Shown: positions 48,525 to 57,820, numbered from the stretch's first letter. The stretch: DNA of 64,000 nt from Marinovum sp. (GCA_022447495.1 JAKVBH010000014.1:1-64000); one strand, 5' to 3'. The notes: generated from the sequence alone by a model not told the origin. Numbers and translations are program-made.

Positions 48525-48651
48525 ATCGCGCACTCCCTAGTGGTGTTTACTCACGCCTATCAGGGCGCGTTGGAAAACCGTAGGCTGCCTTGGCGTCAGG
48601 TCCTAGAACGACGTTGCGTCGAAAACTGACGCGCACGTCAACTTCTTGGCC

Positions 48652-49626
48652 TTAAAACACCGCGTGTTCCCCCAAATCCAGAGAAATCTCACCTAGGGCG
48701 AGTTGGACATAATGCTCTTCTAATGTCTCATCGCCGTATTCGGGCGTGGCATCGGCATCATAGCGCCCCGCGTCTGCGTCCCAAACCAGCATGGACTCGG
48801 TCGCGTAGTAGCGTCCGATCTTGGCAAACTCAGCCCGATCCGCCCATGTCTGGCTAAACCGACCCAGAAAACTTGAAAGTCCGACAATCCCGTTGAGCAA
48901 AGCCACTGGAACACTGCGCATGCGCACATCCTGTCCAAGCGCGTCACCAATGAGTTGCGCTTGAGCTTTGGAGGTCAGCGCAGAGCCAGGGCCGCCGATC
49001 GGCAATATCTGATTGTATTTGGACGTGTCCCTCACGCAGCTGGCAATGAAGCGACCCAGATCATTATCACTTATTGGTTTGCATGCCGTGATAGTGCCGT
49101 CGCCAAACATGAGATAGGGCTTTCCATCCCGCACCCGTGCCAATTGACCGGACAGTGATTTGAAAAAAGCTGTTGGGCGAACGATTGAATACCTCAGGCC
49201 AGACGCCATTAGATCAGCTTCGAAAGCGAGTTTCGCCTCTTGGAACGCAAGCTTCGGCTTTTGCACACAGATTGCGGAGAGATAGATGAAATGCGGTCGA
49301 CCCCGTTTCTGCGCTTCGGCCAACACCGTGGCGTGCGCTCCGTAATCCACCGCCCAAGCGTCTCGCGGCAAGCCGCTCCGCGAGGCGAGGCAGGAGACGA
49401 TGGCATCAAAACGCGTACCTTTGAAACCGTCGTTGGCCAGCGCCTCGGCTTCAGTGATTTGAACCACCCTTTGTTCGATTGCTGCCGGGAGCTGGGGATC
49501 TTTGCGCCGCACCAAGGCCACCACGTCGTGCCCCGCCGCCAAAAGCGCGCGTGCGGCGCCACGACCAGCCGTCCCCGTAGCACCGAGCAACAGAATGGTT
49601 TGGCGCGATCTGGTTGATGTCTCCAT
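48652..49626 (-). CDS. bciA: BciA-type divinyl (proto)chlorophyllide 8-vinyl reductase
   Basis: 324-aa NAD(P)-binding protein of the atypical SDR group. N-terminal LLLGATGTAGRGAARAL; then the BciA-like blocks SAICVQKPKLAFQEAKLAFE, YSIVRPTAFFKSLSGQ, GTITACKPISDNDL and RYYATESMLVWDADAGRYD. It reduces the 8-vinyl group during (bacterio)chlorophyll synthesis. ATG 49626 has GGAGA upstream; ATGs at 49641 and 49674 are alternatives. No other photosynthesis genes lie here except hemA. Confidence 0.85.
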   Translation of the reverse strand: METSTRSRQTILLLGATGTAGRGAARALLAAGHDVVALVRRKDPQLPAAIEQRVVQITEAEALANDGFKGTRFDAIVSCLASRSGLPRDAWAVDYGAHATVLAEAQKRGRPHFIYLSAICVQKPKLAFQEAKLAFEADLMASGLRYSIVRPTAFFKSLSGQLARVRDGKPYLMFGDGTITACKPISDNDLGRFIASCVRDTSKYNQILPIGGPGSALTSKAQAQLIGDALGQDVRMRSVPVALLNGIVGLSSFLGRFSQTWADRAEFAKIGRYYATESMLVWDADAGRYDADATPEYGDETLEEHYVQLALGEISLDLGEHAVF

Positions 49627-49691
49627 CAGTCTCTCCGGCATGTTCCGAGCCAGAGTGTAATGTTTGGTTGACATTTCGCAACGTCGGCCCG

Positions 49692-50564
49692 TCAGATAAC
49701 CCCAAAAAAACGTTCCGGAAGTTCGTAGATGAGATTATCGTCCGCGCGAGCAAACTCATAGAATCCGGTGTCCCCGCGTGGTCGAAAGCTTGAATGCATC
49801 GCCTCTCGGATTGACGCGAAGTCGAAGGCTTTTTGTGTGCGCTGCGCGAAGGCATCAAAGACTTCGCGGTCCTCGCCCCGCGCTTCTGTGAACCAATGCC
49901 GTCCGATAGAGGCATCGCGCACGCCCACACCTACCTCAGTCGTGGTGGCATTGCGGCGGTCCATGGCGGCGGCATATTCATTAAAATCGGAAAACTTGAG
50001 GTGGAAAAGATAGAGCCCCTCAGGCGCGTGCAGCTGGTCGTATTTCATAAAATGCCCCCCGCGCGAAATCTTGGCGCCGCAGCTCACAATGCTGGGCTTC
50101 GAATAATGTGGCGCATGGCGGATAAAGCGGCGCGGCCCGAGGACAACATCGTCAATCGGAGCGTCTTCGAGATCAACACGGTGGATGACTTCGACGCCGA
50201 CAGGCGTGATGGCACGTCGAACAGGTTGCGCCGACACCCATTCTAAGAGCCCCTGCCCCTGAGCAGGGTCAACAACCACCAACTCGTCTACATCACCTAC
50301 GATGATGTGATCGTAGTAACTGCGCAGGCCCTGGAGGATGTTGTTGAGAAGCGTCCAGCGCTTTTGGTCAAAGTTCGGATGCGGATCGCCCGGAATGCCA
50401 ATGATGTTGCATCCCTGGGCCAACTCGGCCACATCTTCGCCGCGACCATGGCTCACGACATAGCAATTCTCCCGCCCCAACTCGGTTCCATAGTGGCGCA
50501 GCCATTTTTTTAGGAAAAACGCGTCTGAACGCACCATGGTCAGGGCGGCGACTTTGCTTTGCAT
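49692..50564 (-). CDS. Glycosyltransferase family 2-like protein
   Basis: 290-aa soluble protein: MVRSDAFFLKKWLRHYG near the start and a DVDELVVVDP (DxD-like) motif near residue 90, followed by YDQLHAPEGLYLFHLKFSD. These resemble the GT2/GT92-like proteins common beside surface-polysaccharide genes. Sugar and acceptor unknown. ATG 50564 has AGAGG upstream. Divergent from a sulfotransferase-like gene. Confidence 0.72.
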   Translation of the reverse strand: MQSKVAALTMVRSDAFFLKKWLRHYGTELGRENCYVVSHGRGEDVAELAQGCNIIGIPGDPHPNFDQKRWTLLNNILQGLRSYYDHIIVGDVDELVVVDPAQGQGLLEWVSAQPVRRAITPVGVEVIHRVDLEDAPIDDVVLGPRRFIRHAPHYSKPSIVSCGAKISRGGHFMKYDQLHAPEGLYLFHLKFSDFNEYAAAMDRRNATTTEVGVGVRDASIGRHWFTEARGEDREVFDAFAQRTQKAFDFASIREAMHSSFRPRGDTGFYEFARADDNLIYELPERFFGVI

Positions 50565-50690
50565 GTGGCTTGCCTCTTTTCCCGCTTGGGTATGACTGCT
50601 CGAGTAGGTAGCGCAGAGCTTGCATGCCCGCCCGCTCGGCTCTACCTTTTGGCACACAATAACAAGATGGCGTCTCGCAAGAAAAGGCCG

Positions 50691-51458
50691 ATGCAGTATT
50701 CCTTTGCCTCCGATATGGCTGAAAGCGGTGTTCACTTCGCGCTGGCCCCCAACACCGTGTTTCGTTGGTTCCAGGTTCTGGGCGAACGCGGCTCTGGCAC
50801 GAATGTGGTGCGCAAGACGATTTTTCTAAATGCGAAACTTCTGCGAACCGAAGGGATGGGCTGGAAACACGGCTTTCCGATGATGGTGGCGGTGCCATCG
50901 CATTTCATCGCCGTGGCCGTGGTGCGCGACGCCGAGGCTTGGGCGATCTCGATGCACAAACGTCCCTGGCATCTCTCGCCCCTGGCTCAACATCGCGGGT
51001 TTTCGGATTTCATCCGAGCACCTTGGGAAGGAATCATCGATCGGCCCGAAGACTTTAGCATTATGCACCCAGAGTTGGTGACTGGATCTGAGGGGCGCGC
51101 CCTACAACTGGATCGCCATCCCATCACAGGCAAACCGTTCGAAAACCTCTTTGCGCTGCGCCGTGCCAAACTGGCTGCATTGGTTGGGTTGTTGGAGCGG
51201 GACATCTCGGTGGTTTTGGTGCGCATGGAAAGCGTGGTCAACGCACCGCAATTGTTTATGGAGCGCTTCCGGACGACCACGTGCGTTGCAGCAAAACGCG
51301 ACTTCTGGCGGGCACCTAATCGCCGAATGGGCAATAACTTCTCGCGTTCAGTGCCCATTCCACCCACACCAAAAGAGATGCCTGAGGTGGACCGCGCCTT
51401 TATGCGCAGCGAACTAGACCTCGATCTCGAAGCTGCCCTTGGTTATCGCTACGACTGA
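50691..51458 (+). CDS. Sulfotransferase-like P-loop protein
   Basis: About 255 aa. FQVLGERGSGTNVVRKTI near residues 27-44 looks like a PAPS-binding P-loop, and VAVVRDAEAWAISMHKRPWH like the 3'-phosphate-binding segment, as in bacterial sulfotransferase-family proteins. Start uncertain (ATG 50667, 50691 or 50715). Its last 10 nt overlap the convergent molybdopterin gene. It probably modifies a surface glycan with the divergent glycosyltransferase; that is inference. Confidence 0.6.
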   Translation: MQYSFASDMAESGVHFALAPNTVFRWFQVLGERGSGTNVVRKTIFLNAKLLRTEGMGWKHGFPMMVAVPSHFIAVAVVRDAEAWAISMHKRPWHLSPLAQHRGFSDFIRAPWEGIIDRPEDFSIMHPELVTGSEGRALQLDRHPITGKPFENLFALRRAKLAALVGLLERDISVVLVRMESVVNAPQLFMERFRTTTCVAAKRDFWRAPNRRMGNNFSRSVPIPPTPKEMPEVDRAFMRSELDLDLEAALGYRYD

Positions 51459-52453
51459 GACGCTTTGCCCCGGCGCGGTTGCGGGCGTGTTGGGATTTCC
51501 TTGAGCAATCCTCCGACGCCCATCCCAGCAATGTCCTCTGACGTTGGAGGCACCCCGCAGACAACGCGCGAGAGAACCCAATCTACGCCGTTGAGCGCAG
51601 GAGAGCGCGCACAGCCCGGCAATCCAATCACCGGGATGCCCTTTAGATCACCAAGAAAGAGAAGATTTCCGGGGTCAACTGGCATGCCGAAACGTGTGAC
51701 TATACCCCCTGCTTGGCGCAAAGCTTGTGGAGCAATATCAAAAGCGTCGGACGTTGCGGAGCCCGTCAGGATGAGGATCAAATCGCTTTTGACGCGTGAA
51801 ATAGCGGCGCTGAGTTCATGCTCATTGTGAGAAGTCATCGTGACGTCATCAAGCGTAACGTTGAGCGCTGTGAGACGGTTTTCGATTGCTTCGACGCCTT
51901 TCACACCCGCCCCTCCGGTAATGTCAGTGACCAGCAAGCTTGCCGACATGAGCGTCGGTGGCACCAAACGCAACGTCCCAGATGCCAACTGACAGGCGCG
52001 GGCCAGATCGCCTTCAGGCACCGCATAAGAGATGATTTTGACCGTTCCGATCATGCACGCGTCTTGCATTTGTTGCCAGTGCGGCACGGTGGCCAATGTG
52101 ATCATGGGATGCACAGAATTGAGCGCCAGCAAGGCGTCTGAATCCAAAGACACGACGCCGGGACCATCAGCCAACAGGTTCACCCGCCCCGTGAAGGCCG
52201 CCTGACGTTTGATCCCCGCCGCGGCTTCGTCTGGGACAAGGGCACGGGCCAGACGCTCCGCGGCCAGATTTTCATCAACATCACCCGGTTCCAACACAGC
52301 CGCGACAACGTCAGTGTTCCCGGCGGCCTCTAATGCCGCGATGTGCTCAGCCTCTAGAACCAGGCCCTTTCGCAGTCGCCCCTGTGGCAGGGCGACGGAA
52401 TGCGCAAGGATCGCACCGCTGGCCAGAGACAAAGGGATCGGGCCGAACTTCAT
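51449..52453 (-). CDS. Molybdopterin-binding (MoCF-biosynthesis domain) protein
   Basis: 334-aa protein with an N-terminal SAF-like part (GAILAHSVALPQGRLRKGLV) and a C-terminal MoaB/MogA-type domain (DLILILTGSATSDAFDIAP, GLPGCARSPALNGVDW). Such proteins prepare molybdenum cofactor for hydroxylases of the xanthine-dehydrogenase/CO-dehydrogenase group. It overlaps the XdhC-like gene by ATGA. No molybdenum hydroxylase is in the window. Confidence 0.85.
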   Translation of the reverse strand: MKFGPIPLSLASGAILAHSVALPQGRLRKGLVLEAEHIAALEAAGNTDVVAAVLEPGDVDENLAAERLARALVPDEAAAGIKRQAAFTGRVNLLADGPGVVSLDSDALLALNSVHPMITLATVPHWQQMQDACMIGTVKIISYAVPEGDLARACQLASGTLRLVPPTLMSASLLVTDITGGAGVKGVEAIENRLTALNVTLDDVTMTSHNEHELSAAISRVKSDLILILTGSATSDAFDIAPQALRQAGGIVTRFGMPVDPGNLLFLGDLKGIPVIGLPGCARSPALNGVDWVLSRVVCGVPPTSEDIAGMGVGGLLKEIPTRPQPRRGKASQS

Positions 52454-53403
52454 GTCTGGCGCAGCACTTGGGTCATTTCGGCCAAGATCGACACGGCAAT
52501 CTCAGACGGGTTGGCGGCGCCAATATTGAGACCAATGGGGCCACAAATGCGGTCTGTTTGCTCAGCCGTGAACCCCGCTTCAGCCATGCGTTCAAGTCGT
52601 TTTGCGTGGGTGCGCCGACTGCCCAGAGCGCCGATGTAGAAGCACTCAGCTGCCAAACCCGCCTCCAGCGCTGGGTCGTCAAGTTTTGGATCATGGGTCA
52701 ACAGAACCAATGCCGTGCGCGCGTCAAGACCCAACGCCGCGACGGCCTCATCTGGCCAATCGTGCAACAGGGTCGTGCCAGGGAAACGCACGTCGCTGGC
52801 AAAGCTCTCGCGCGGGTCAATGACCGAGCAATCATATCCCGTGGCGCGCGCCATAGGGATCAAGGCCTGGGCGATATGAACCGCGCCGACGCAGATGAGA
52901 TGCAGCGGAGGATTATGGACACCGACAAAGGTCACGCCATCCTCTTCAAAGCCCGAGCGGTCCGAGCGCAGACGCTTTGCATAGTCGTTCGAAAGCGATC
53001 TTTCGCCGGTGTCGACGTTCACCATGTACGCGATGGCCTTGCGCTCTGCACGGGCATCGACGAGGGCAGAGAGGAGATTTTCAGGCAACGTGGAACCTAC
53101 CGGTTCCACCAAAATCCGTATGGTGCCTCCGCACGCCAGACCCACCGCAAAGGCATCGCCGTCGGACACGCCGTATTGCAACATGCGTCGCGCACCCACG
53201 TCCATCGCCTCTAGGGCCTCAACAACCACAGCGCCCTCGACACATCCGCCAGAAACCGAGCCCATCATCTCACCATCGCCAGAGACGACAAGCTGGCTAC
53301 CAATGCGCCGAGGCGCAGAGCCCCATGTCTCCACCACTGTGCACAGCGCCGCCCTGCGGCCCGCGCGGTGCCACTCAAGGGCGATTTCTGGCATGTGGTC
53401 CAT
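52450..53403 (-). CDS. XdhC/CoxI-family protein
   Basis: 317-aa Moco-insertion chaperone. N-terminal XdhC domain with GSAPRRIGSQLVV and MGSVSGGCVEGAV, then a Rossmann C-terminal domain (LHLICVGAVHIAQALIP, YIGALGSRRTHAKRLERM). It binds and sulfurates Moco for molybdenum hydroxylases. Coupled to the molybdopterin-binding gene downstream. Confidence 0.93.
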   Translation of the reverse strand: MDHMPEIALEWHRAGRRAALCTVVETWGSAPRRIGSQLVVSGDGEMMGSVSGGCVEGAVVVEALEAMDVGARRMLQYGVSDGDAFAVGLACGGTIRILVEPVGSTLPENLLSALVDARAERKAIAYMVNVDTGERSLSNDYAKRLRSDRSGFEEDGVTFVGVHNPPLHLICVGAVHIAQALIPMARATGYDCSVIDPRESFASDVRFPGTTLLHDWPDEAVAALGLDARTALVLLTHDPKLDDPALEAGLAAECFYIGALGSRRTHAKRLERMAEAGFTAEQTDRICGPIGLNIGAANPSEIAVSILAEMTQVLRQT

Positions 53404-53474
53404 CGTTTGGCTCCCTTGGCGATTTGGCTACATGGGATGAAAGAAGATAGCGCACAGACCTGCGCGCGCAATGA

Positions 53475-54473
53475 CTAGCAATACCTTTCAGGGCCGTACC
53501 ATTGCTCACTCGAATAGCGATCGCCATGGGCCCAACCGACAGGCAAAACCTCCTCGATGCGCGCGAGATCTTCGGCGGATAGATCCAATGCCGCACCGTC
53601 CAAGCATTCTTGGAAATGTGCCACCGAACGGGTGCCCGGGATTGGAATCACGTGCTCGCCTTGGGCGAGAAGCCACGCGTTGGCGAGCGCCGCCGCGGAC
53701 GTCCCCATGTCCGCGGCCAAACCTCGGAAACCCGCAAGAATTTCAAGGTTTGCTGTGATGTTGGGTTCCATAAAGCGCGGGTTACCCGCGAGGAACGGCA
53801 AGTTGGACAACTCGTCTTTGGGGATTGGATGATCCGTCAGCAAGGAGCGTCCAACAGGAGAGAAAGCGACCATGGCCACTCCAAGCGCCGCAGTGGTTTG
53901 AACCAGCCCCAATTCTGGTCCACGGGTTGAAAGCGAGTATTCGGATTGGACCGCAGCGATTGGATGTTCGGCATGGGCACGGCGCAGCGTGCTTGGCGCC
54001 ACTTCGGACAGGCCAATGGCACGCGCTTTGCCCTTCTCTACCATGCGGCCCAGGTTTCCAGCCAACTCTTCTGGGCTGATGTCAGCATTGCGGCGGTGTG
54101 CGTAGAAGAGATCCACATTATCAACGCCCATACGTTGCAGCGATTGGTCGAGCTCTGCCTCGAAATGCTCTGCGGAATTGTCGAACCAGCGTTCGCCGTC
54201 AGCGTTTCGGGTGATCGTGGCTTTGGTGGCGATCACGAAAATATCACGCGCCCGCGGATTTCGGGCCAGATAGCTGCCGATGGCGCTCTCGGATTTACCC
54301 ATGCCGTAAATATTGGCGGTGTCGAGATGGGTGACACCCTGGTCAAGACAGGCATCAAGCACAGCGTGGCTCTCGGTCTCGTTTGTGGGGCCATACATGT
54401 TGGAGAAGGACATAGCGCCATATCCGATGGCGCTAATCTCGGGGCCACTGGCCCCCAGTTTGCGTATTTTCAC
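53475..54473 (-). CDS. Aldo/keto reductase
   Basis: 332-aa (alpha/beta)8 NADPH oxidoreductase. Catalytic tetrad in LDTANIYGMG (Asp, Tyr), IATKAT (Lys) and LFYAHRRN (His); cofactor loop IPGTRSVAHFQECL near the C-terminus. Substrate unknown; AKR13-like. GTG start at 54473 is set by GGAGG 6 nt upstream. Confidence 0.93.
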   Translation of the reverse strand: MKIRKLGASGPEISAIGYGAMSFSNMYGPTNETESHAVLDACLDQGVTHLDTANIYGMGKSESAIGSYLARNPRARDIFVIATKATITRNADGERWFDNSAEHFEAELDQSLQRMGVDNVDLFYAHRRNADISPEELAGNLGRMVEKGKARAIGLSEVAPSTLRRAHAEHPIAAVQSEYSLSTRGPELGLVQTTAALGVAMVAFSPVGRSLLTDHPIPKDELSNLPFLAGNPRFMEPNITANLEILAGFRGLAADMGTSAAALANAWLLAQGEHVIPIPGTRSVAHFQECLDGAALDLSAEDLARIEEVLPVGWAHGDRYSSEQWYGPERYC

Positions 54474-54539
54474 GAATGTCCTCCCTACACCGGCTTGACA
54501 GATAGTGTTTCACTGCCGGGCAGCGGGGTAAACCCCACC

Positions 54540-55430
54540 CTACTCTTCTGGACCGATCTCTATAACTGTGATTTCGGGCGTGACACCGAGCCGAACAGGC
54601 ATGATAGAACAGCCAATGCCGCCCGAGACGACCAGATCTTTGCCCTCTTCATGCACGTGACCATAGGCGTAGCGATTGCCGAAGCGCGATGGCACGATGG
54701 GAGACCATCCAAAAAGGCGCACTTGCCCGCCATGGGTGTGCCCCGACAGCGTCAGTGACACCCGATTTGGAACTTGGGGGAAGATATCCGGTTCGTGGGC
54801 CATCATGACAACTGGCGCACCGTCGTCAGGAATTTGAGCCAGTGTGCCATCAAGATCATCCAGGCCGATGATCCCCTGTTTGCCCCGCAAAAGCGCGAGT
54901 TGGTCCTCCAGTCCTGCGAGCCAAATTCCCGCGTGTTCGAGTTTCACGACCGAATTTGACAGTACCGGAACGCCCTCCGCTTCGAGCGCAGTGGCGTAGA
55001 GGTTGGGCCCGCCCCCACGTTTCTGGGCGGTCTTGTCGTCCCACCAATCATGATTGCCGAGGATCGCCCAAACCCCGAGCGGGGCGGAAAGCTCAGCCAG
55101 GATTGGCGCAGCTTCGGCGATTTTGACTTCTTCAGAGACAAACCGATGCCCCGCCGCATAATCACCCAGCAGCAAAATCACGTCTGCGCCGAGGGCATTG
55201 GCGCGCCGGACAACTTGGCGCAACCGTCCGGGGCCCACGTGGGGACGGCCCACATGAAGGTCGGCCAAGGCCACGATTTTGAGTAGAGGCGCGGTCCAAT
55301 CCTTGCGTTTGATGCGCCACGTCTGCACGCGCAATCGCAAGGCGGGTTCCACAAAGAACGCCCAAAGCGATGCGACAATCCCGACAAAGAAAGTGGCAAT
55401 AACACCAAGTATAAAGCCGCGACGCGTCAT
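54540..55430 (-). CDS. Membrane-anchored metallophosphoesterase (YaeI-like)
   Basis: 296-aa phosphoesterase. One N-terminal membrane segment (FILGVIATFFVGIVASLWAFF) and all metal motifs: ALADLHVGRP, LLGDYAAG, ILGNHDWW, MMAHEPD and SGHTHGGQVRLFG. In YaeI-type enzymes the substrate is UDP-diacylglucosamine-like lipid or unknown. ATG 55430 overlaps the stop of the upstream transglycosylase-like gene (ATGA). Confidence 0.9.
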   Translation of the reverse strand: MTRRGFILGVIATFFVGIVASLWAFFVEPALRLRVQTWRIKRKDWTAPLLKIVALADLHVGRPHVGPGRLRQVVRRANALGADVILLLGDYAAGHRFVSEEVKIAEAAPILAELSAPLGVWAILGNHDWWDDKTAQKRGGGPNLYATALEAEGVPVLSNSVVKLEHAGIWLAGLEDQLALLRGKQGIIGLDDLDGTLAQIPDDGAPVVMMAHEPDIFPQVPNRVSLTLSGHTHGGQVRLFGWSPIVPSRFGNRYAYGHVHEEGKDLVVSGGIGCSIMPVRLGVTPEITVIEIGPEE

Positions 55431-56071
55431 TGTCTTGGGCGTAGCTTGTCTGGATCGCACTTGCCCAAAGGCGATATGGTATCAAGCCGTCGCAATTTTG
55501 TCGCCTCGGCTTTACATTGCGCCACAGCACCAAATTTCACCATCTCTTCGATGACAAAATTGCGGGACTGCAGCGCACGTTCTGCATGTCTTTGAGAGCC
55601 CAATAGAAGAGGAGTCTTCGGCAAAGCCGCCAAATACGCGATGTGATGCAAATCCAACTCCGCAACGTCACGCTCAAAATATGCGTGTTTCCCACGCGCG
55701 ACGCCGTAACAGCCGTGCCCAAGATATGTTTCATTGACATAGTACACCGCGACGTTTCTAGCCGAGCGCGCATCTGAAATCACTTTGATGAGTTTAACAA
55801 GGCTGGCGCAATCATCAACGCTGTGCCAGCCGGCGACCGTGCGAGTGATCGTCGAACGCCAGAGCTCTTTATTGAAATGCGCCGCTTCTTTCGCCGCGAC
55901 AAACGTGAAGACAACCAGGTAAGGCAAGGTGTATGCCCACACATCAGAACGCGTGACATAGAACGTTCGGATTTGGTCAGGTATTGGAGGCGTTTGGGCC
56001 CCTACATGGGAGGCCCAAACCGTTGCGCAGGCGCCGATGTACATCCGTACATGACGCAGCACTTGGGTCAC
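55427..56071 (-). CDS. Degenerate GT51 (peptidoglycan transglycosylase-like) protein
   Basis: About 214 aa. The C-terminal part follows the GT51 pattern: YYVNETYLGHGCYGVARGKHAYFERDVAELDL is matched in order, then LAALPKTPLLL and RHAERALQSRNFVIEEMV. But the EDRRFYxH catalytic motif is KEAAHFNKE, and the second Glu region (normally ILExYLN) is VAVYYVN. It likely lacks glycosyltransferase activity. GTG 56071 overlaps the sodB stop (GTGA); ATG 56044 is an alternative. An N-terminal hydrophobic segment suggests export or anchoring. Confidence 0.65.
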   Translation of the reverse strand: MTQVLRHVRMYIGACATVWASHVGAQTPPIPDQIRTFYVTRSDVWAYTLPYLVVFTFVAAKEAAHFNKELWRSTITRTVAGWHSVDDCASLVKLIKVISDARSARNVAVYYVNETYLGHGCYGVARGKHAYFERDVAELDLHHIAYLAALPKTPLLLGSQRHAERALQSRNFVIEEMVKFGAVAQCKAEATKLRRLDTISPLGKCDPDKLRPRQ

Positions 56072-56670
56072 CCCAAACGGGACGCCACGTTTTCCCAGTT
56101 CACCAGGTTGTTGAGGAAGTTGTCCAGGTAGGCTGGGCGCTTGTTGCGGAAGTCGATGTAGTAGGAATGCTCCCACACGTCACAACCCAGAAGCGCGGTT
56201 TGGTCAAAGCAGAGCGGGTTCACGCCGTTTTCGGTCTTGGTGACCTTGAGGCTGCCGTCGCTGTCTTTGACCAGCCAGCACCATCCAGAGCCAAATTGGC
56301 CCGCACCAGCGGCTGCAAATTGGGATTTCATCTCGTCAACAGAGCCAAAGCTCTCAACGATGGCTTTTTCCAGCTCGCCTGGCATTGTGGAATTGCCTGG
56401 GCCCATCATTTCCCAGAACTGCATGTGGTTCCAGTGTTGGGAGGCGTTGTTGAAGATGCCGTTTTGAGCGACCGCACCGGCTTGGTAGGTGCCTTTGACA
56501 ATCTCTTCGAGGGATTTGTCGGCCCATTCGGTGCCTTCGATGAGCTTGTTGCCATTCACGACATAGGCGTTGTGGTGAATGTCGTGGTGGTACTCCATTG
56601 TCTCTTTGGACATGCCATTGCCCGCGAGCGCGTCGTGGGCGTAGGGAAGATCTGGAAGTTCAAAAGCCAT
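56068..56670 (-). CDS. sodB: Iron-type superoxide dismutase
   Basis: 200-aa Fe/Mn-SOD. Metal ligands His28 (YHHDIHH), His82 (WNHMQFW), Asp164 and His168 (DVWEHSYY). Gln in NNASQHWNH corresponds to the FeSOD Gln, so iron is the more likely metal. Removes superoxide in the cytosol. The end overlaps the next gene's proposed GTG by 4 nt. Confidence 0.96.
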   Translation of the reverse strand: MAFELPDLPYAHDALAGNGMSKETMEYHHDIHHNAYVVNGNKLIEGTEWADKSLEEIVKGTYQAGAVAQNGIFNNASQHWNHMQFWEMMGPGNSTMPGELEKAIVESFGSVDEMKSQFAAAGAGQFGSGWCWLVKDSDGSLKVTKTENGVNPLCFDQTALLGCDVWEHSYYIDFRNKRPAYLDNFLNNLVNWENVASRLG

Positions 56671-56781
56671 GGGTCAGCCCTCTCTGTATGTTGCTAGCGC
56701 CTAACTGAGCCTCGTGTGCTAGAACGTCAAGGGATCATTATCTTGCAAGCCCTAAGAACAGTGCGCCAAAATCATGGGACG

Positions 56782-57207
56782 TCAATTGACCACAAGCTGT
56801 GTGCACTTGCCTGATCCGTTGAAATTGTTGTTATAGGCAAGGGGATTGGCGCTCACGTTCACACGTTTTGTGCGACCATCTATGATCGCGGAGTAGCGGA
56901 ACTTGGCATTCTGCCCCGAGGCAGAGCGAGCGTTCACCTCCCACACAAGCACGACGCCACCATTGCGCGTTTCGCGCTTAATTCGCGCGGGCGCTGGCCG
57001 GCCGTCGAAAAATGTTGCCGCTAAGCGATCCGTCACCGCCGCAACATTTGTTTTGCGGTCAAAAGAAAAAATGTAGCGCGGCGACACCCATTGGTTGGCG
57101 CCAATCCCAGCACTGAGGTCGCATTCGTAAGCCTCTGGTGCGGCAAAGGAAGGCGTTGCACCAAGACCCAGTGCCATAAGGGAAGCAAAAACCAAGGAAA
57201 AACGCAT
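56782..57207 (-). CDS. Exported hypothetical protein (first of two paralogues)
   Basis: 141 aa with a clear signal peptide (LVFASLMALGLGATPSFA). The mature part is beta-rich with two cysteines (YECDLS and GKCTQLV), which could form a disulfide joining its ends. The W-x-R-Y-x-x-x-V-N-V pattern recurs in the frameshifted neighbour. Family not recognised beyond small roseobacter exported proteins. Confidence 0.75.
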   Translation of the reverse strand: MRFSLVFASLMALGLGATPSFAAPEAYECDLSAGIGANQWVSPRYIFSFDRKTNVAAVTDRLAATFFDGRPAPARIKRETRNGGVVLVWEVNARSASGQNAKFRYSAIIDGRTKRVNVSANPLAYNNNFNGSGKCTQLVVN

Positions 57208-57322
57208 ATGAAGCTCCTAAATCGCCATGGTGTAAAGCTAACGGACCTGTCACGCATTTCAAATCAAACCTTGGACAATCCTCAGCGACCCAACGCAGCA
57301 ACCCCCAAAAATAATGCAGAAT

Positions 57323-57714
57323 TTAGCCTTGAGCGACCTTACACTGTCCGCGAGAAAACTCGGTTTGGCGGCTACTCAAAATATCAACTCTGACGTTGAA
57401 GCGATTGTTCGCTGGATTGAATTCCATACGATAGCGCACACGCAAGGGCTGCCGTTGATTGGTCTGCGTATTGAAGGTCCAAGCGGTTTTGATTGAATTC
57501 GCGCTGGCACTTACGAGGCGCGTGTCATTCCACTTAGAGTCTTCGTCCGCCTCAGCGCGTCGCCAACTTGAACAAAAATCTTCGTTGGCACCCAACCGCG
57601 CGTGCCTTTTTCGTTCATCTCGCATTCCATAATGGTCGCTGCGGAGGCAGATGTCACCCCAAGCCCACTAGTCAAAACCGCAAACAAATATGCCTTAAAT
57701 AACCCAAAATTCAT
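57323..57714 (-). pseudogene. Frameshifted paralogue of the exported protein
   Basis: The frame starts MNFGLFKAYLFAVLTSGLGV (signal peptide) and runs to VQVGDALRR. The rest continues one frame over as DSKWNDTRLVSASANSIKTA and on to a terminal GQCKVAQG. The shift near 57545-57560 fits loss of a single base. With it repaired, the protein is ~125 aa with the paired cysteines (MECEM and GQCKV). It is a real lesion or a sequencing error. Confidence 0.75.
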
Positions 57715-57820
57715 AGCCGAATTCCCTCGCTCCCAAATCAATTTTCTAGTGTATAGGCATAGTACATGACGTCAAATAGAGACAGTCAAAACCTCACTTT
57801 TGAAAAAAATGCCTTACGCG

